Assembly: GCA_003116995.1 (NCBI GenBank)
Contig: BDSL01000129.1
Span: forward strand, 1 to 64,000
DNA: 64,000 nt
Direction: 5' to 3'
DNA from: Yamagishiella unicocca
Taxonomy: Eukaryota > Chlorophyta > Chlorophyceae > Chlamydomonadales > Volvocaceae
Shown here: in pieces, positions 30,475 to 43,669 of the stretch
Numbering within the stretch: position 1 is the stretch's first letter
Layout: each line of letters opens with the position of its first letter
The notes under the pieces: model-generated
The model's database searches: none
Told to the model about the DNA's origin: nothing
What the model saw: the letters and a program-made list of their open reading frames with translations, nothing else
Program-made: the position numbers and the translations under genes

Positions 30475-33400
30475 CTCATCCTCTGTCTTCGCGTCTCGCA
30501 CTGACAAGTCTTCTCGGAAGTACCTGAACTGTAGGCAGCTGGTGGCGCTCTCTGGCAGCAGCCCCGTGCCCTTCAGGGCCAGCGCCTCTTGCTGGCCGCC
30601 CACCAGCAGCTGCTCCAGGCTGCTGCAGGGCAGCAGTGCAGCTGCCAGCAGCTCCGGAACCAGCCTGCAGCCCGACACATCCAAATGGCGCAGCGTGTGG
30701 CTGTGCAGTGGCAGCAGCTGCAGCAGTGTGGATGACCCTGTGGGAGGACAGCGGGGTGGGGCAGGGTGAGAGAGGGTGCACATGTTGTGGTGTGTATTAT
30801 GTCTGACCCATGTCACAGTCATGGTGGTAAGAACTACCAATAATGGTCACAATAGTGGTAGTTTATAAACTAGCTACCAACAATCATACTAGGTGGAATG
30901 TCATCAGACCAAGCGCCTTACCTGTTGCCAGGTGCCCACATACTCAATAACAACCAATCGGCTTCACAGTTTGCAGCCAACTGTATTGCCAGGTGATGAA
31001 ATAAACCGTGACCGAGGCACTCATTGTACGGGTTTACAATGAGGATTCCCTTAATAAGGATGACATCCTGGGGGAGGCCCATGTATGCCCACCGCATGCA
31101 CCTCCCCACCACTACCATGCATGTACCCCAGTTCTCTCTCTTGCCTGTGGGTGAGAGCTCCACATTCCTGAACACCAGCTGATGCACACACCCCATGTCA
31201 CCAGGCAGCAGCGCCACAGCCAGCACTGCAGCATCATCATCTGTCAGCCGATGTGCACCCTGCACCACTACCTGAGCACCGGATAGAGCACCACCACCAC
31301 CGGTGGCCACCATTGGGAGCTGCTGCTGCATCTGGTGGCAGACCATGCAGGCCTCCAGCAGGGCGGCTGCCGTATCACTGATGGCAGCATTGCCTCCCTC
31401 CTTCTCACAGCCCTCCTGCACCTTCACCTCCTCCTCCTGGGGCCCTGCTGGCGCCGGGATCAGCAGGGCCGTCACAGGAAGGCAAGCCCACAGCTCCATG
31501 GGCTGATGCTGATGCTGATGGGCCTGTGGTCCAGAGAGGCTGCCCTTGGAAGAGGCAGCAACACATGCAATCTGTTGTTGCCTTACATGTTGTTGCTGTC
31601 GCTGCTGCTGGCGGCAGATGGCCCAGGTCAGGGCCATGGTGCTCTCTGGCCTCATGAGCATGGGCATCACACCCGGGCTAACTGGCAGGGTGGGGTGATG
31701 CACTGCAGCAGGCTCCAGTTTAACGAAATTATCAATATCGTTGGGCGATCCCTCTGCAGCTGGGGAGTGAACTGGGGCACCATTATCTCCAGCATCATGA
31801 CCCTGTTGCTGTTTCTGCTGCTTCCGACAATAGTCCAGGAAGGCGTTGCAGCAGGCATCCACCTCAGTGCTGCCCGAGTAGAGCTGGATGCTCCAAGCAC
31901 AGCAGCTGCTGCCACCACCCTTTCTAGATCTCCTGGCAGCAGGGGTGCCAAATGTGATTGCACCCTGTAGAGGATAGAGCAGCGGTGGCAGCAGACATGA
32001 GGATACTACCTAGGTATGTAGGGGTAGCCTAGGTAGGTAGGACACCACTGTGGCCACCCGCATGTATGTAAGGCTGGTACACACACAGGGCGACTCACAC
32101 AAGTTCATTGACAACCTCAACTATCGCCATATTTGGGACAGCCTGGGACAGCTAGCTGACATGAATCCTGTACATAGCACACAGATATATGCCCCTTAGA
32201 GGGTGCATATAGGCAGAACCTTCTGATGAATGACACATCTGATGCCCCAAACCCCCAAACCCACCAACAAACCAACAAACACACACACAGAACCGCCACC
32301 TGCTAATCAGTGTGTTGCTCATCACTTCACCAATGGCCTGCCAGCACCAATGCTGCCCGGTGTCTCTACACTCTGCACACCCACCTGCTGCTGCTGGGCA
32401 TCACCATCATCATCACCTGCCCATGGCTGCAGCCCACTTAGCCTTGCCAAGGACCGCACCAGTGAGGCAGAGGGCTGCACGGGGCCTAGACACAGGACAG
32501 GGTGGTGGCTTTCTCCTACTGGAACGGTGGTGCCAGTGGTGACATGGTGGCATGCCCTCACCACTGAGGTGCAGCTGCCAAGTGCCTGAACCAGCCACTC
32601 TGCAGCGGTGCTTGAGAGCACATGCCCATCACGGCATCGTACATTGATTTCCTGGTGTGTGGGTACGTAGGTGACAGTGTGGGAGGAATTTAAAAGAGTC
32701 GAACATCAAATGAGGTTGAGTTGAACAATGAATGGAGTTAAATATCATGGGTTGGTTGGTAGGTGTGGCAGCTTGAACCTGTGGCTGCTGTCTAATGGTG
32801 GTGTTGCTTGCTTTGCACCACAATGGAGTGTCGATGTACATGTGGCATGCTTGTGGTTGTGGCACTGCCATTGGATGGACAAAGCGCATATAAATCATTG
32901 CAAAATGATGTATGGTGCTAAAGATACATACATATGTAATTCAAATTCATATTTCATGTGTACATCCTTAACACAAACATTTTTCTTCTCTTATTACATC
33001 TATGCCATGGCTGGCTCAAAAGGGCTGCCTTTGCATTGTGTTTTTACCTTTGCTGCCAGGCCATGGGGGCCTGTCTGGGCCAGTGTGAGGGCCACAGCTG
33101 CAATCTGGCTGTCCCGGGAGACCTGGAGTGAGATGCTGTTCAGGGATCCGGTGGCAGTACCATCACCAGAAGCACTGGCATCAGTGCAGCAGGTGTCAGG
33201 TGTAAAAGCTGATGATGGTAACATGTTGCTGGAGCCACCAGCTGGGCAGGAGCCCCTCTTGATGGCTGCCACAACACCCCGTGCACAGTCCACTGCTGCT
33301 GCTGCTGGAGTGTCCAACAGGGTGACTGAGGGTGTTTCATCAGCTGCGACCCCTGGGATGGAGGGTGCTTCATCATCTTTTACATCAGCTGGGGCAGCCA

Positions 33401-36400
33401 TGATGCACTGCCACATGGATCGCACTAGTGCATCCACCACAGCATCACCAGTGATCAGCTGCAAGTGCGCCAGCGGTGTGACAGCTCTGTGACCAGCAGC
33501 AGCTGTATGGCTGCCAGAACCGGCATGTGACCCCCCTGGAGCTGCAGCAGCTACTGCAGCCAAGCCCCTGCTGGTGAACCTGTGACTGCCCTGCTGATTG
33601 TTGCTGTGGTGGCCACCATCATCAGCCCAACCGGCTGCAGCAGAGTGCATCAGCATTGGTATGGTCCTGGGGTTTGACTGCCAGACATCTGCATCAGCAG
33701 TGATTGTCAGTGGCTCCCCACCATACTTGCACTCTGGTTCACTTCCTTGTGTGATGGTGACATGCCGCAACAGATGGCGGCCTGCTGCAGCTGCTGCCAG
33801 GAGAGGTACCACACCCTTCTGCATACCCCAGTGGCCTAGCTTGGGGTTCCGATGCAGCTCCAGGTGCTGCAGGCCTGGGCAGCTGCCATTCCTCAGCTCA
33901 CTGCACAACACCACAGCAGCCTCACTGCTGAGCTGGCACCCCACCAGCCGCAGCACTCGCAGTGTCCTGTTGTTGGCCAGGCCCCGGCACAGGTGCTCCA
34001 GTGTGGAGAGCAGGTATGGTGCACTGCTGCTGCGGCCACTGGTGATGGTGGCAGTGGCTCCTGTTGGCATGATACTCCGACCAGTAGCCCTGGCTACCAA
34101 GGATTGGCTGTCCAAACTGACCTTGGGTGTTGAGAAATCCACAAAAGACAGATCCAGCAGGTGAAGGTGGGTGGTGCTCTGGTGCACAGTAGTGGCATGT
34201 AGCAAGCTACTTGCTACAGCCACCAGCAGTGTCGCTGCACCCCCCGGGTGTTGGAAGCCAGGGAGGAGCTGCTGCTGACTCAGCAGAGGGGGGCCCTCAT
34301 CATCCCCCCTGCCACCACTGCTGGCGAGCCAGGATGAGACATCGAGCGCCACCGGGGAGGGTGCCACAGCGGCTGTAGCAGCCACCATGACCAGGTGGCG
34401 TAGGTCAAAGGCAGCCCTGGGAGGCAGGCACAGCAGTGCTTTCCTGTCAGCAGCCTGATTGTACAACTTGCCGCCAGACCCCATCACCTGCTCCTGGTTG
34501 CTATGGCCTTTCCCAGCAGCAGGTGTTTCTGGTTGCGGACCAGCCACCACATCTGGGCCCGCATCAGAGACTGATAGGGACTTGCTGCACACAGCTTGGA
34601 AGCAGGCCTGCTGTGCCACTGCATCTAGGCCAAAGGTCGGGATGTCTGGGAACCCCTGCAGACACATGCAGACCACGAGAGAACTCAACAGAGCAGTGAT
34701 ACAAGCTGAAGAGAGAATCAAACAGCTCAACTGGATCCTGTTCCAATCAGCGATCAATTAATGTCACATATATTCCAGTTGTGCAGGATTACGCAGCACA
34801 AACCTTTGTTGCTCAGTAAAGCCTCCAGCACTGTTGTAAGTGGAAATGCCTGATGATAGTAATGCTTAGATGACAACCGCCTTCCCACAAGATGCTGCCA
34901 CACCACTCCCCTTACCTCGAGGCATGGGGATGGAGTCGATTTGGCCGACTTCTCCGTCCGTTGCTTGAATAGGAAGCACACCCACTCCAGGGCCGGTGTG
35001 GCGCATTCTGGCTTGTTGTCGTGCACCGAGAATTCCACGAGCTGGGAGTGCGCCCCAATCGATAGCAGCTGGCCAGCCAGAGCATTGGCGCCGTTTGCCC
35101 CCATCCCACAACCAGCCTGCGGAACAGAACAGAGGGCCAGCAGCCCATCCATGGAAGAGCGAATCGAGTAGCCTAACCAGTGCACTGAACGTTTACATAC
35201 TTCTAAATTTCTGCTCAGCAGAAAGGCCTCGATTGCTGAGTGCAATGCTACCCACGGTGTCAAACAAATGGCAGCTGCTCGCTGCCTGCCTGCATGGATG
35301 CTGCTGCCTCCTATCCCCCCCGCTGCCTGCTAGCACAGGGAGCAAGGTTGGTAGCCAGCTCGTGAGTCAATCTACACGCGCAAGTCAGGTGCAGATCTGT
35401 GGCAGCAAGTAAGCAGCCCTACCAAGTTGCTGCTGCCATGTCCTGATCACCCATAACACAGAAATGCTTGGTGCTAGACATGCACACGGGAAGGAAGGCC
35501 GTGTTGCCATGACTGCAAAACAAGCATCCACTATCAGGCTTACAATTTGCATCTATGATACGATGTCACATATCTGAGGCGGTTGAGGCCATATTTTCGC
35601 GCGCGCCCACAAACAAACATAGTGTAGCGCACCAGCAAGATCGCATTCAGGTTTGGCAGGTGTGGTATGGTGTCAGCGAGCAGCTTCACCCCATTGTCAC
35701 CAATGTTGTTGAAGCTCAGGTCGACGGACCGCAGGCAGCTGTGTGTCACCATCCCCCGCAGCACAAGTGGCAAGCTGTCTGGCCGCAGGCCAATGGCTCG
35801 CAGCTTGAGGGTCTCCAGTGAGGAGTTGACGACCAGACAGGCGCCAATGAGGGCGGCCTCATCCAGGCCCAGCTCGCTAAAAGCAGCAGTGTTGAGATCC
35901 AGTACAGCTGGAGCCAAGACTGTGCTCAGCAGCGGCAGCAGGGCATCTAGCAGACCAGGGACACGTGGGTGCGGCGCCACCAGCACCTGTATGTATGGGG
36001 CAGGTAAGAGGTTGGGCAGGTAGGTGGATGCGTGGGTGGAGACATAGGAAATGGATGGGTGTTGCTGTGTACTACATGTGGCTGGGGTTGCATTAGAAGT
36101 CGCTGTGATACATAAGACCACACAGGGCCTGGCACCAACCATCTTGCTTCTCCATTGTCCAGGCAACGATTTGGCTGACACATACAAGGGGCTGTGGTGG
36201 GCTGTCCAAACACGAAAACACATCGGACCTGCATGCTGGGCCCCTATCCAGCCCCTGGTTAATTTCCGTCCTCCATTTCCTATGTCATCGTGTACAGTAT
36301 CTACAAGTGATCGTCACACACTCCTACATGTTGTATTCCAAATCGCGTACCCCTGGAAGGGACTAGTTTTTGGAGTCGTGCAACCCTGACAAGATTTAAT

Positions 36401-38179
36401 TTCAAAGTCGCACGGCTACTATTGTGACAAGACACGCTGAGTCAGTAAGCCATTAGAACAGCAATTCCTGTTAAGGTCTGGAGCATAGGAGAGTCCGCAG
36501 AGGTCTGGAGAAGAAAGATATAAGTATGTGGCTACTGCCCCCTTCCCCCTCACCACCCTAGCAGCCACCATCTCCCCTCCACTGCCCCCCTCCCCACTGC
36601 TGACGATCTTGCTGCCCCTCGCCTTCACTACTGTCGACTGCTACTGGGCCCCCCACTTGTGTTGCCACTGACTCCGGCACAGTATGGATATGGGGGTGTC
36701 TCACAGTTTTTACAAAGTCGTGCAGGCTGCCTGACAATTAAGTCGCGCACATCCGGACAACAATATTTGTATCTGCACAATTTTGCATGATTTTAAATTA
36801 TATACATACTGGTATGCATGATGATACCCTGAGGGTATGGTAACCGTCTTCATGCTACCCCTCCACACACACACCCCAACACACACCTGTGCCCCAGCCA
36901 CCAGTCCAAGGCTGGGGATGGAGTCTTGGATGATGTGCAGCTCCCGGAGCCACACCCTGGGGAGGGCCCTGCCGGTAGTGGCGCCTCCAGGGCCCTGCTG
37001 CCTCCGGGATGTGGTGGGACTGGCAGTGATGTCAGGGGTTGCAACTGCTGCTGCTGGCAGCCCCACACGGGCCATGAGCCACTGCTCCAGCTCCTCACCT
37101 CTGTCTTGCTGCTGCTGGGAGTGCACCACCACCAGTGTGCACTGTTGCTGCTGTTGCTGTTGGCCACTGCTCATGAATACCCTGCTCTCCAGTCCCTCAT
37201 TGTCATCACCAGACCCCAGCACTACTGGCTGCGCAAGAAGCCACCCCTCAAGGGCCTCCAACATGGCTGGGACATGCACATCGCACCTGTCGACCAGCAG
37301 CCAAGTCAGCTGGTGCTGCACACTCAGGACCTGCGCCAGAGCGACACCCACAGTGGCTGAGTGCCGCAGGACCGCCTCCCTGCTCGCAGCTGTGCCTCCA
37401 CCGCCTGCAGTGGAGGAGCAGCTGCACAGCTCCAGGTGTGCCAGGTGCAGGTCTCTGAGCTTCCACCTGGGGTCTGCTACCAGGGCTGCCTCTGGCAGCC
37501 ACTTGGTCACCACGTCCAAGTATGCTGGCACCCCTCCCTTGGAGCTGCTGCTTGCAGCCAGGTGCAACCTGCTGCTGCTGCTCCTCCCGTGGTGGCCCTG
37601 CTTTGGCCGCCAGCTGTCCTCCAGCTTCAGGTACGCTGGCAGTGTCGCAATGCATGGATTCTGGAACAGCCGTGACACTACTTCCGGCTCCAGCTGCTGC
37701 AGGTGGAGGGCACCCAGCCGGTGCAAATCTGCCCTGGCGAACAGCCCGTCTACCAGCACGCCACGCTGAATGGTGGACAGCGCTTGGTAGGCGGCGTCCT
37801 CAGGGCCACCCAGCCGGAACACAGAATGCCGCTGGGCCGTTGTAAGGCTGCTGCCACTGCCATACATCTGGGAGGATCTGCCGTACAACCTGCCAGTGGT
37901 CGATGTGTTACCGGTCCTAGTACATGCTGTGGATGCTCTCGGGCCAGCACCACCCGACCACAGCATGCCTGTGTTGCCGTCGGGCAGGGCCACAAGTGGC
38001 TGGCCGACAGTGCTGTTGGGGCCCCTGAGGGTGAACTGGGTTGTGGCCAATTGCACCACCGGGTCGGCCCCTTCAGCCAGCTGCTCAACCGGCCCGGTGT
38101 CACCACTGCCATCGCCCAGGTGCTCCTCCAGCCTGCGTGAAGCCATCGACATGACCTCGGGGGGCACATCATGGAACCC
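30475..38179 (-). CDS. leucine-rich-repeat (RNI-like) module of the large gene
   Basis: Exons near 38179-36887, 35987-35633, 35118-34919, 34660-33046, 32641-32391, 31968-31147 and 30741-30475 join in compatible phase, nearly all phase 0. LRR-like segments include LRDLHLAHLEL, LETLKLRAIGLRPDSLPLVL, LRSVDLSFNNIGDNGVKLLA, LRVLRLVGCQLSSEAAVVLC, LQHLELHRNPKLG and LRHLDVSGCRLVPELLAAAL. These long ~28-residue repeats resemble ribonuclease-inhibitor-type LRRs. Gln/His- and Ser-rich low-complexity tracts separate them. Exons 38179 and 34660 both begin GF-x-D-[VI]-P, which suggests an internal duplication. The 31147 exon end requires a GC donor (CACAG|GCAAGA), which restores an LRR across the junction. 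No NB-ARC, kinase or protease domain was seen. It lies between a membrane module upstream and ankyrin exons downstream. Confidence 0.65.
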
Positions 38180-38449
38180 CTGGGTGGTGGGTGAACAGAT
38201 GGGTAGATGGGTGGGGCTGATGCAACGAGGTTTGTGTCGATACTTACATTTGAAAGAGCTGGTACCTATATGGAGTTGATCTTCCCTGACATAACACCTT
38301 TTGCTTGGATTGCCCCCTCCCTTGTGCAATCGGTTTCCAACACAGACTCACGAGTTTCCTCTCATACCCCCCGTACGTGTGCATGTACCAAATTGTTTCC
38401 TACTCGCTCGGCTCATTAGTTCATAGGCTTTCCTCAGCCCCCTCCCCAA

Positions 38450-39345
38450 ACACGCTATGCGCTATGCACCAGCTGCGCTTCCCATGTCGGGTAACCGGTT
38501 ATTTTCTGTACCCCCCCCCCTGGTATCCCGTCTCCTCGCCTGCTAGCCTTGCCTCCCTGTCCCGCATCTTCACGCCCCATATTTTCTCACTTCCTCCCTC
38601 CGTCATACAGGCCTCCGCCGTACAACGCCGTACGCTGCCGTACCAGCCCGCGTCCCCGTATATCCGTCCTCCCCTTTCCTGCCTCCGCCTCTTTCGCCGC
38701 GCCGCTGGGGCCTCTTCGTTGCTTTGACCCCTGTCCACCCGCTCCGCGCCTGGATGTTGTTCCTAACGCCCCCTGCTGCCCCTTGCCCGCATGCTTCGCG
38801 TCGACCGCTTCCCCACCCGCTCTGGGCCCTGGCCAGGTGAGTTCCGCCGCTGGGTTGGGCCTCTGTTCTGGTATTTTTTTGCTAGTCGTTGCGTTCTTGT
38901 CTGCGGGCGTCGGGACCTGCGTCTGGGCTTTCGCGTCCCCCATGGCGGCGCGGCGCGGCTTCGGCCTCCTCTCCTGGACGACCGCGGACCTTCTCTGGTA
39001 ATGACCGGCTTCCTCACGCATCTGGTCGGTATTCGGGCGGGTCGGGACTGGGACTCCGACTAGGACTGGGACTGGGACCGGACCGCGATGTCCGCTCTCC
39101 CATAGCGCACCAACTCCCACAGTTCTCCTGCTAGCGCCCAAAACCGGTTCTGCGAAAAGTTTACGTGCGTCGCGCGGGGTCCTCGCTTCCTTTCGTCTTG
39201 CCGTAGCCGATATAGCTTAGCCGCCAAAGGTCATATTACGACCTTCGGCTTTCGTATCCCCAACCCAGTTCTCCCGCATGCATCTCAAAACTTCTGTTTT
39301 AAACGATTTTTTCGGACATCCACGGGTTTCCCTCGAACCCCCCCC
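38450..39345 (-). mobile_element. ~820-bp dispersed element, copy B (both termini present)
   Basis: Reading the minus strand, it starts at 39345 with the left terminus (TTCGAGGGAAACCCGTGGAT), runs through the conserved body and ends at 38515-38450 with the right terminus (AAAATAACCGGTTACCCGAC, then ATGGGAAGCGCAGC, then GTGCATAGCGCATAGCG). It is the only copy here with both ends and so defines the family. It occupies the intron between the membrane-module exon ending at 39356 and the LRR exon starting at 38179. Confidence 0.75.
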
Positions 39346-39355
39346 GCCCACGCAC

Positions 39356-41419
39356 CTGCAGCCCCCAAAGCGCCCAGAGGTACTGCAGGAAAGTGCCTCC
39401 ACTGGCGTTCTTTGCCAGGATGAGGGTGAGCATCACCGTGGCCAGCTGGGCCATACTGCTGGTGATAGATATAAGCAGGACCGCCTTTGTCACACGCACA
39501 CTCTCCGGTGGCACGTTGTCCGAGAAGTTCCGGGAATACACTATGGACTGCGTTGGTTCATCAAAAGGGGTAATGGGGGGTGGTGAGTAGGGGATGCGGG
39601 CCTGGCAGCGAGTGCCAGCGAGTAGTGTCGGCAACAGGAAGTGTGCAAGCTAGCACCAGAATGGGACGCAACATTATGGGGTAGCCTGTAAGTTGGGACG
39701 CTGGTTCGCCTCAGTATGGTGATAGCAGCTGCTGTACTGCTGGCGACCTATTCAAACCCTCTTTTTGTAAGCGCAAGCACTTCGCATAGCAAGTAGAGGT
39801 TCTTACTGGGGAAGGGCCCTAGAACCGGCCCCAGATAGATAAATAAGTAAGACGTATAAGATGTACATGAACCAGCTAGGTAGGATACACATGTGCAGAC
39901 CCCGAGACCTGGTAGTTGGTGTTCACGAGTAACCACCAACCTGTATAATAAACTGCGGCAGGCTTTCTAGAAAGCACTCCAGCGGCAACCGGATGCGCTC
40001 ATAATGGCGGCACACATCCTCAGCGATGCGCATCATGTAACCCTCCTCAGGGGTTTTGCCAGGCAGCCACATCAGGGATGCTATCACCATGTACACGTCC
40101 ATGACCGGGATCAGCGGAATCCCAAACACAATCAGCAGCACATAGAAGAACATGTGAAGGGACTTGAGGATGGATGTCAGCACCACCACGAGAGGTGCGG
40201 CGACTGCGGCTGATGCACCATCACTGCTGCTGCTGGGTGGCTGGCTATCTAGTGTGGTGGCAGTAGTAGACTTGATGCTGGCCGCAGCAGCTATTGGCAG
40301 CACGGCTTGCTGGGCAAAAAAAGCTTTGTTTGCAGCGTAGAGAATCGTCACGTAGGTGAAGGGGTAATGCACCAACATGAACACCACCACCAGTATGCCG
40401 AAGTTTCTGTAACCATCGGTGCTGAACATGTTCTGCAAGCAAAAACACAAGCAAGCACGCAGGAGATAGGTGTCAGGTCCAGCAGGCCTCGCAAGAAAGA
40501 AGGCCGTTTATTTTGCATTGGTAGCTTGGGCGAGATAGATACACAGGAAAGTAAGGTAGGTGGTTCCCACCACGTTTATGATGATGAGCATGTTGCTGCC
40601 ACAAAATAAACCCTAAACCCGCTGTTGCCATTCGTGTGCCTCACCGACCACCCGCAGCGACAGACACTCTTGGCAGCTATGTTGGGCACCAACACGCACC
40701 TTGGCTACCAGCGCGTCCAACACCACGTCCAACACGAACAGTGCCGAGCCTGCTATGCGCACCATACGCTGCACCAGGCCTGTCTTCCAAGCCCTTACAA
40801 GCCAGGCCCAAGCTTTCTTTCGCCAGGGTAGTGCAACCGTCAGCGCCTTTGCGCGGGCACCATGTCGCTTAATGTCCCATGTGTCGGGCTCGTGCTGGGT
40901 TTTACCCAAACAACAGCCGCGAAGTGCTGCTGCTGCAGTAGCCTTGAAGCAGCCTACTGCTCGTGCTGCCCTCAATCTGGGAGATAAGTTGTCGCGACTG
41001 GAGTCGCACAGCAGGGTAACAGCAGGTGCTGACTCATCATCGCCCGCCGTGCAGAGCGTGGTGATGGCGGCTGTGCGAGTGTTTCTGTTGTTGCCCTCGG
41101 CAGAGGGGTTGCTGCTGCTGCTCACTGAATTAGATGGCTGTGTGTTTCGTGATGCCAGGATACTTGTTGTATCATTACTGATGTTACCAAGCTGAATTGC
41201 TGATGCTGCTGGCCTTTGTGGCCGGTTTGCCGGCGGCAGGCTCGCGGCGAGTCCTGCTCCGTCATCCGCCGCTGCTGGCGGTGGCTGGAGTAGGACGGCT
41301 GACGACCTGACGCCAGGATTTCTCCCACCTACATAATGCATACGATTGCGGCAAGATGACGACTTCATACTTCGCGCGCGCGATAAGTAACGAGTGGCGA
41401 ACCGCCCAGTTACTGACAT
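39356..41419 (-). CDS. multi-pass membrane module, weakly XK-related-like
   Basis: Exon 1 (about 41419-40700, ATG at 41419) encodes a Ser/Thr-rich hydrophilic N-terminus and ends in the hydrophobic stretch SALFVLDVVLDALVAK before a GTGCGT donor. An exon at about 40432-39941 has several membrane segments (GILVVVFMLVHYPF, LHMFFYVLLIVFGIPLIPVMDV) and ends CFLESLPQFIIQ. The next (39547-39356) continues SIVYSRNFS and AVLLISITSSMAQLATVMLT. The ESLPQ.IIQ block resembles the ESxPQ motif of XK-related membrane proteins, but the match is weak. A possible small membrane exon near 40598-40515 could not be fitted in phase. The last exon ends in phase 0 and the next coding exon, at 38179, starts in phase 0, so this may be the N-terminus of the LRR/ankyrin gene. 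Confidence 0.55.
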
Positions 41420-42470
41420 TCCTTGCCGCGGAGGATATTACTCTACATTGTAATGGATACATTAATGTACTGAGCATGCTCGGTAACTGAGACCCACCCA
41501 GTGTGCGCCGCGGCATCCAAAGACTTGTTTGCCACCGACGTTCGTCGGCGTCGGCGTCTGGCGTCATGCCCTTTCTTTCATATGAATTACTTCCTACAGT
41601 TTGTACGCACACTGAGAATTACTGATGCTCGCCATATACTATATTTCTTGGTGAAGTAGACGCAGCAGCCTTGTGAACAATCCGCTACGATGAATTGCAT
41701 AGCTCATGCCGCTCATGACATTCTTGCAATAATGAGCACATCAATACCATAGTACGAAGCACGACCGCCGTGACACCGCCTCAAGCGTGACACCCGAACC
41801 CTCCTGGAGTCATAAACGGTCACAGTAACAAAGCCATGTCCGCAATCATGCACGAAGCTCTGCTTTAGAAGGAACTTATATGCTTACTGTGTACCTCGTA
41901 GTTAACGCGGCGCCTATGCCGTTGCAGCCTGGCCGTTGAGCTTAGCGCTACGTACCCTATCGCGCATACCTCTATCTTTACCAAAATTCATTGCGAGAGC
42001 CAATGAATGGAGCAGTTGTTTAGGTGAGTCATTCCCAAGTGCAGTAAAGGTTCCCATGCGCCACCTGGGTGCGGGCAGCTGTTCTGGGTGTGCAGCTAGA
42101 TAGGGTGACGGTGCCTGGGACAATGATCTCCGGCCGGCCCTAATGAGCTGCTGTTCAGCTTGGCTCTTCACAGACCTGGCCTTCCGTCGGGTAAACATTT
42201 TATAGCCATATGAGGATTTTGCAGTGTCATCAAGGCCAGGCGAAACCAGGCGAAACCATGCAAGGGGCCCATGTCCGTGGCCTCACCATATGAAATCCAG
42301 GATTGAACCCAGCAGACACCTTGAAAAGCGCTTGGAGTGCACAGAAAAGCGGCGAAAGGTACAGGAGTCACCCTGCCCCAATGGCAGCCACGACGCGACA
42401 GCTATAGCCAACCGACTCTATGGCCGCCAAGCACAAAGAAAAAGGATCACATACCCTGCACGAAACAGCG
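41420..42470. other. intergenic stretch with one small ORF
   Basis: Upstream region of the membrane-module gene. A minus-strand frame at 42198-41914 (94 codons, basic start MFTRRKARSVKS) has no recognised motif and may be a remnant. Nothing else was seen. Confidence 0.35.
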
Positions 42471-42473
42471 GGG

Positions 42474-43292
42474 GTTCGAGGGAGACCCGTGGATGCCCGA
42501 AAAAACCGTTTAGAAACAGAAGTTTTGAGATGCATGCTGCGTGGAGAACTGGGTTGGGGAGACTAAAGCCGAAGGTCGTAATACGACCTTTGGCAGCTAA
42601 GCTATAGCGGCGACGGCGAGACGAAAAGACGCGAGGACCCCACGCGACGCACGTAGAGTTTTCGCAGAAACGGTTTTGGGCGCTAGCAGGAAGACTGTGG
42701 GAGTTGGTGCGCTATGGGAGAGCGGCCATCGCGGTCCGGTCCCATTCCCAGTCCTAGTCGGAGTCCCAGTCCCGACCCGCCCGAATACCGACCAGATACG
42801 TGAGGAAGCCGGTCATTACCAGAGGAGGTCCGCTGTCGTCCAGGAGAGGAGGCCGAAGCCGCGCCGCGCCGCCATGGGGGACGCGAAAGCCCAGACGCAG
42901 GTCCCGACGCCCGCAGACAAGAACGCAACGACTAGCAAAACATTACCAGAACAGAGGCCCAACCTAGCGGCGGAACTCACCTGGCCAGGGGCCAGAGCGG
43001 GTGGGGAAAGCGGTCGACGCGAAGCATGCGGGCAGGGGGCAGCAGGGGGCGTTATTTAGTCACAACATCCAGGCGCTGAGCGGGTGGTCAGGGGTCAAAG
43101 CAACGAAGAGGCCCCAGCGGCGCGGCGAAAGAGGCGGAAGCAGTAAGGGGGAGGACGGATATACGGGGACGACGCGGGCTGGTACGGCGGCGTACGACGG
43201 CGGTGGCCTGTACGACGGAGGGAGGAAGTGAGGAAATATGGGGCGTGAAGATGCGGGACAGGGTGGCAAGGCTAGCAGGCGAGGAGAACGGG
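42474..43292 (+). mobile_element. ~820-bp dispersed element, copy C
   Basis: Same left terminus as copies A and B (GTTCGAGGGAGACCCGTGGA), the palindromic GAAGGTCGTAATACGACCTT, and the conserved body through CTAGCAGGCGAGGAGA. Like copy A it ends at a G-run without the right terminus. It lies between the membrane-module gene and the Penelope-like element. Confidence 0.75.
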
Positions 43293-43669
43293 GGGAGAGG
43301 CAGTGCGCGGTCCGGGCTGGTCGGATCCCCACAGCACTGCCACAGCGAGGACGGCGTCGCCACAGTGCGACGCCGGCGGCGAGGGACGCGGGGGGAGAGC
43401 GGCGGTCGAGGCGGGGGAGGGGGAGGAGGGGCTGTGGGAGGAGACAGAGTGCGAATGGCGGGTGCGCGGGTGGGCAGAGGGGCGGGGGGGGCCGGAGAGC
43501 GAGGCGGCGGGAGCAGTTTCCTAGTAGTGTTTCGGCTGGGGGGGTGTTGGGGGCGTGGAGGGGGCGGAGGGGCTGGCGTGGGATGAGGTGCGGAGGGAGG
43601 GAGGGGGCGCGGAGGGAGGCCGTCGGCGTATTACAAGTGGGGGGTTAGGGCTGGACGACGGGGGTGGGT

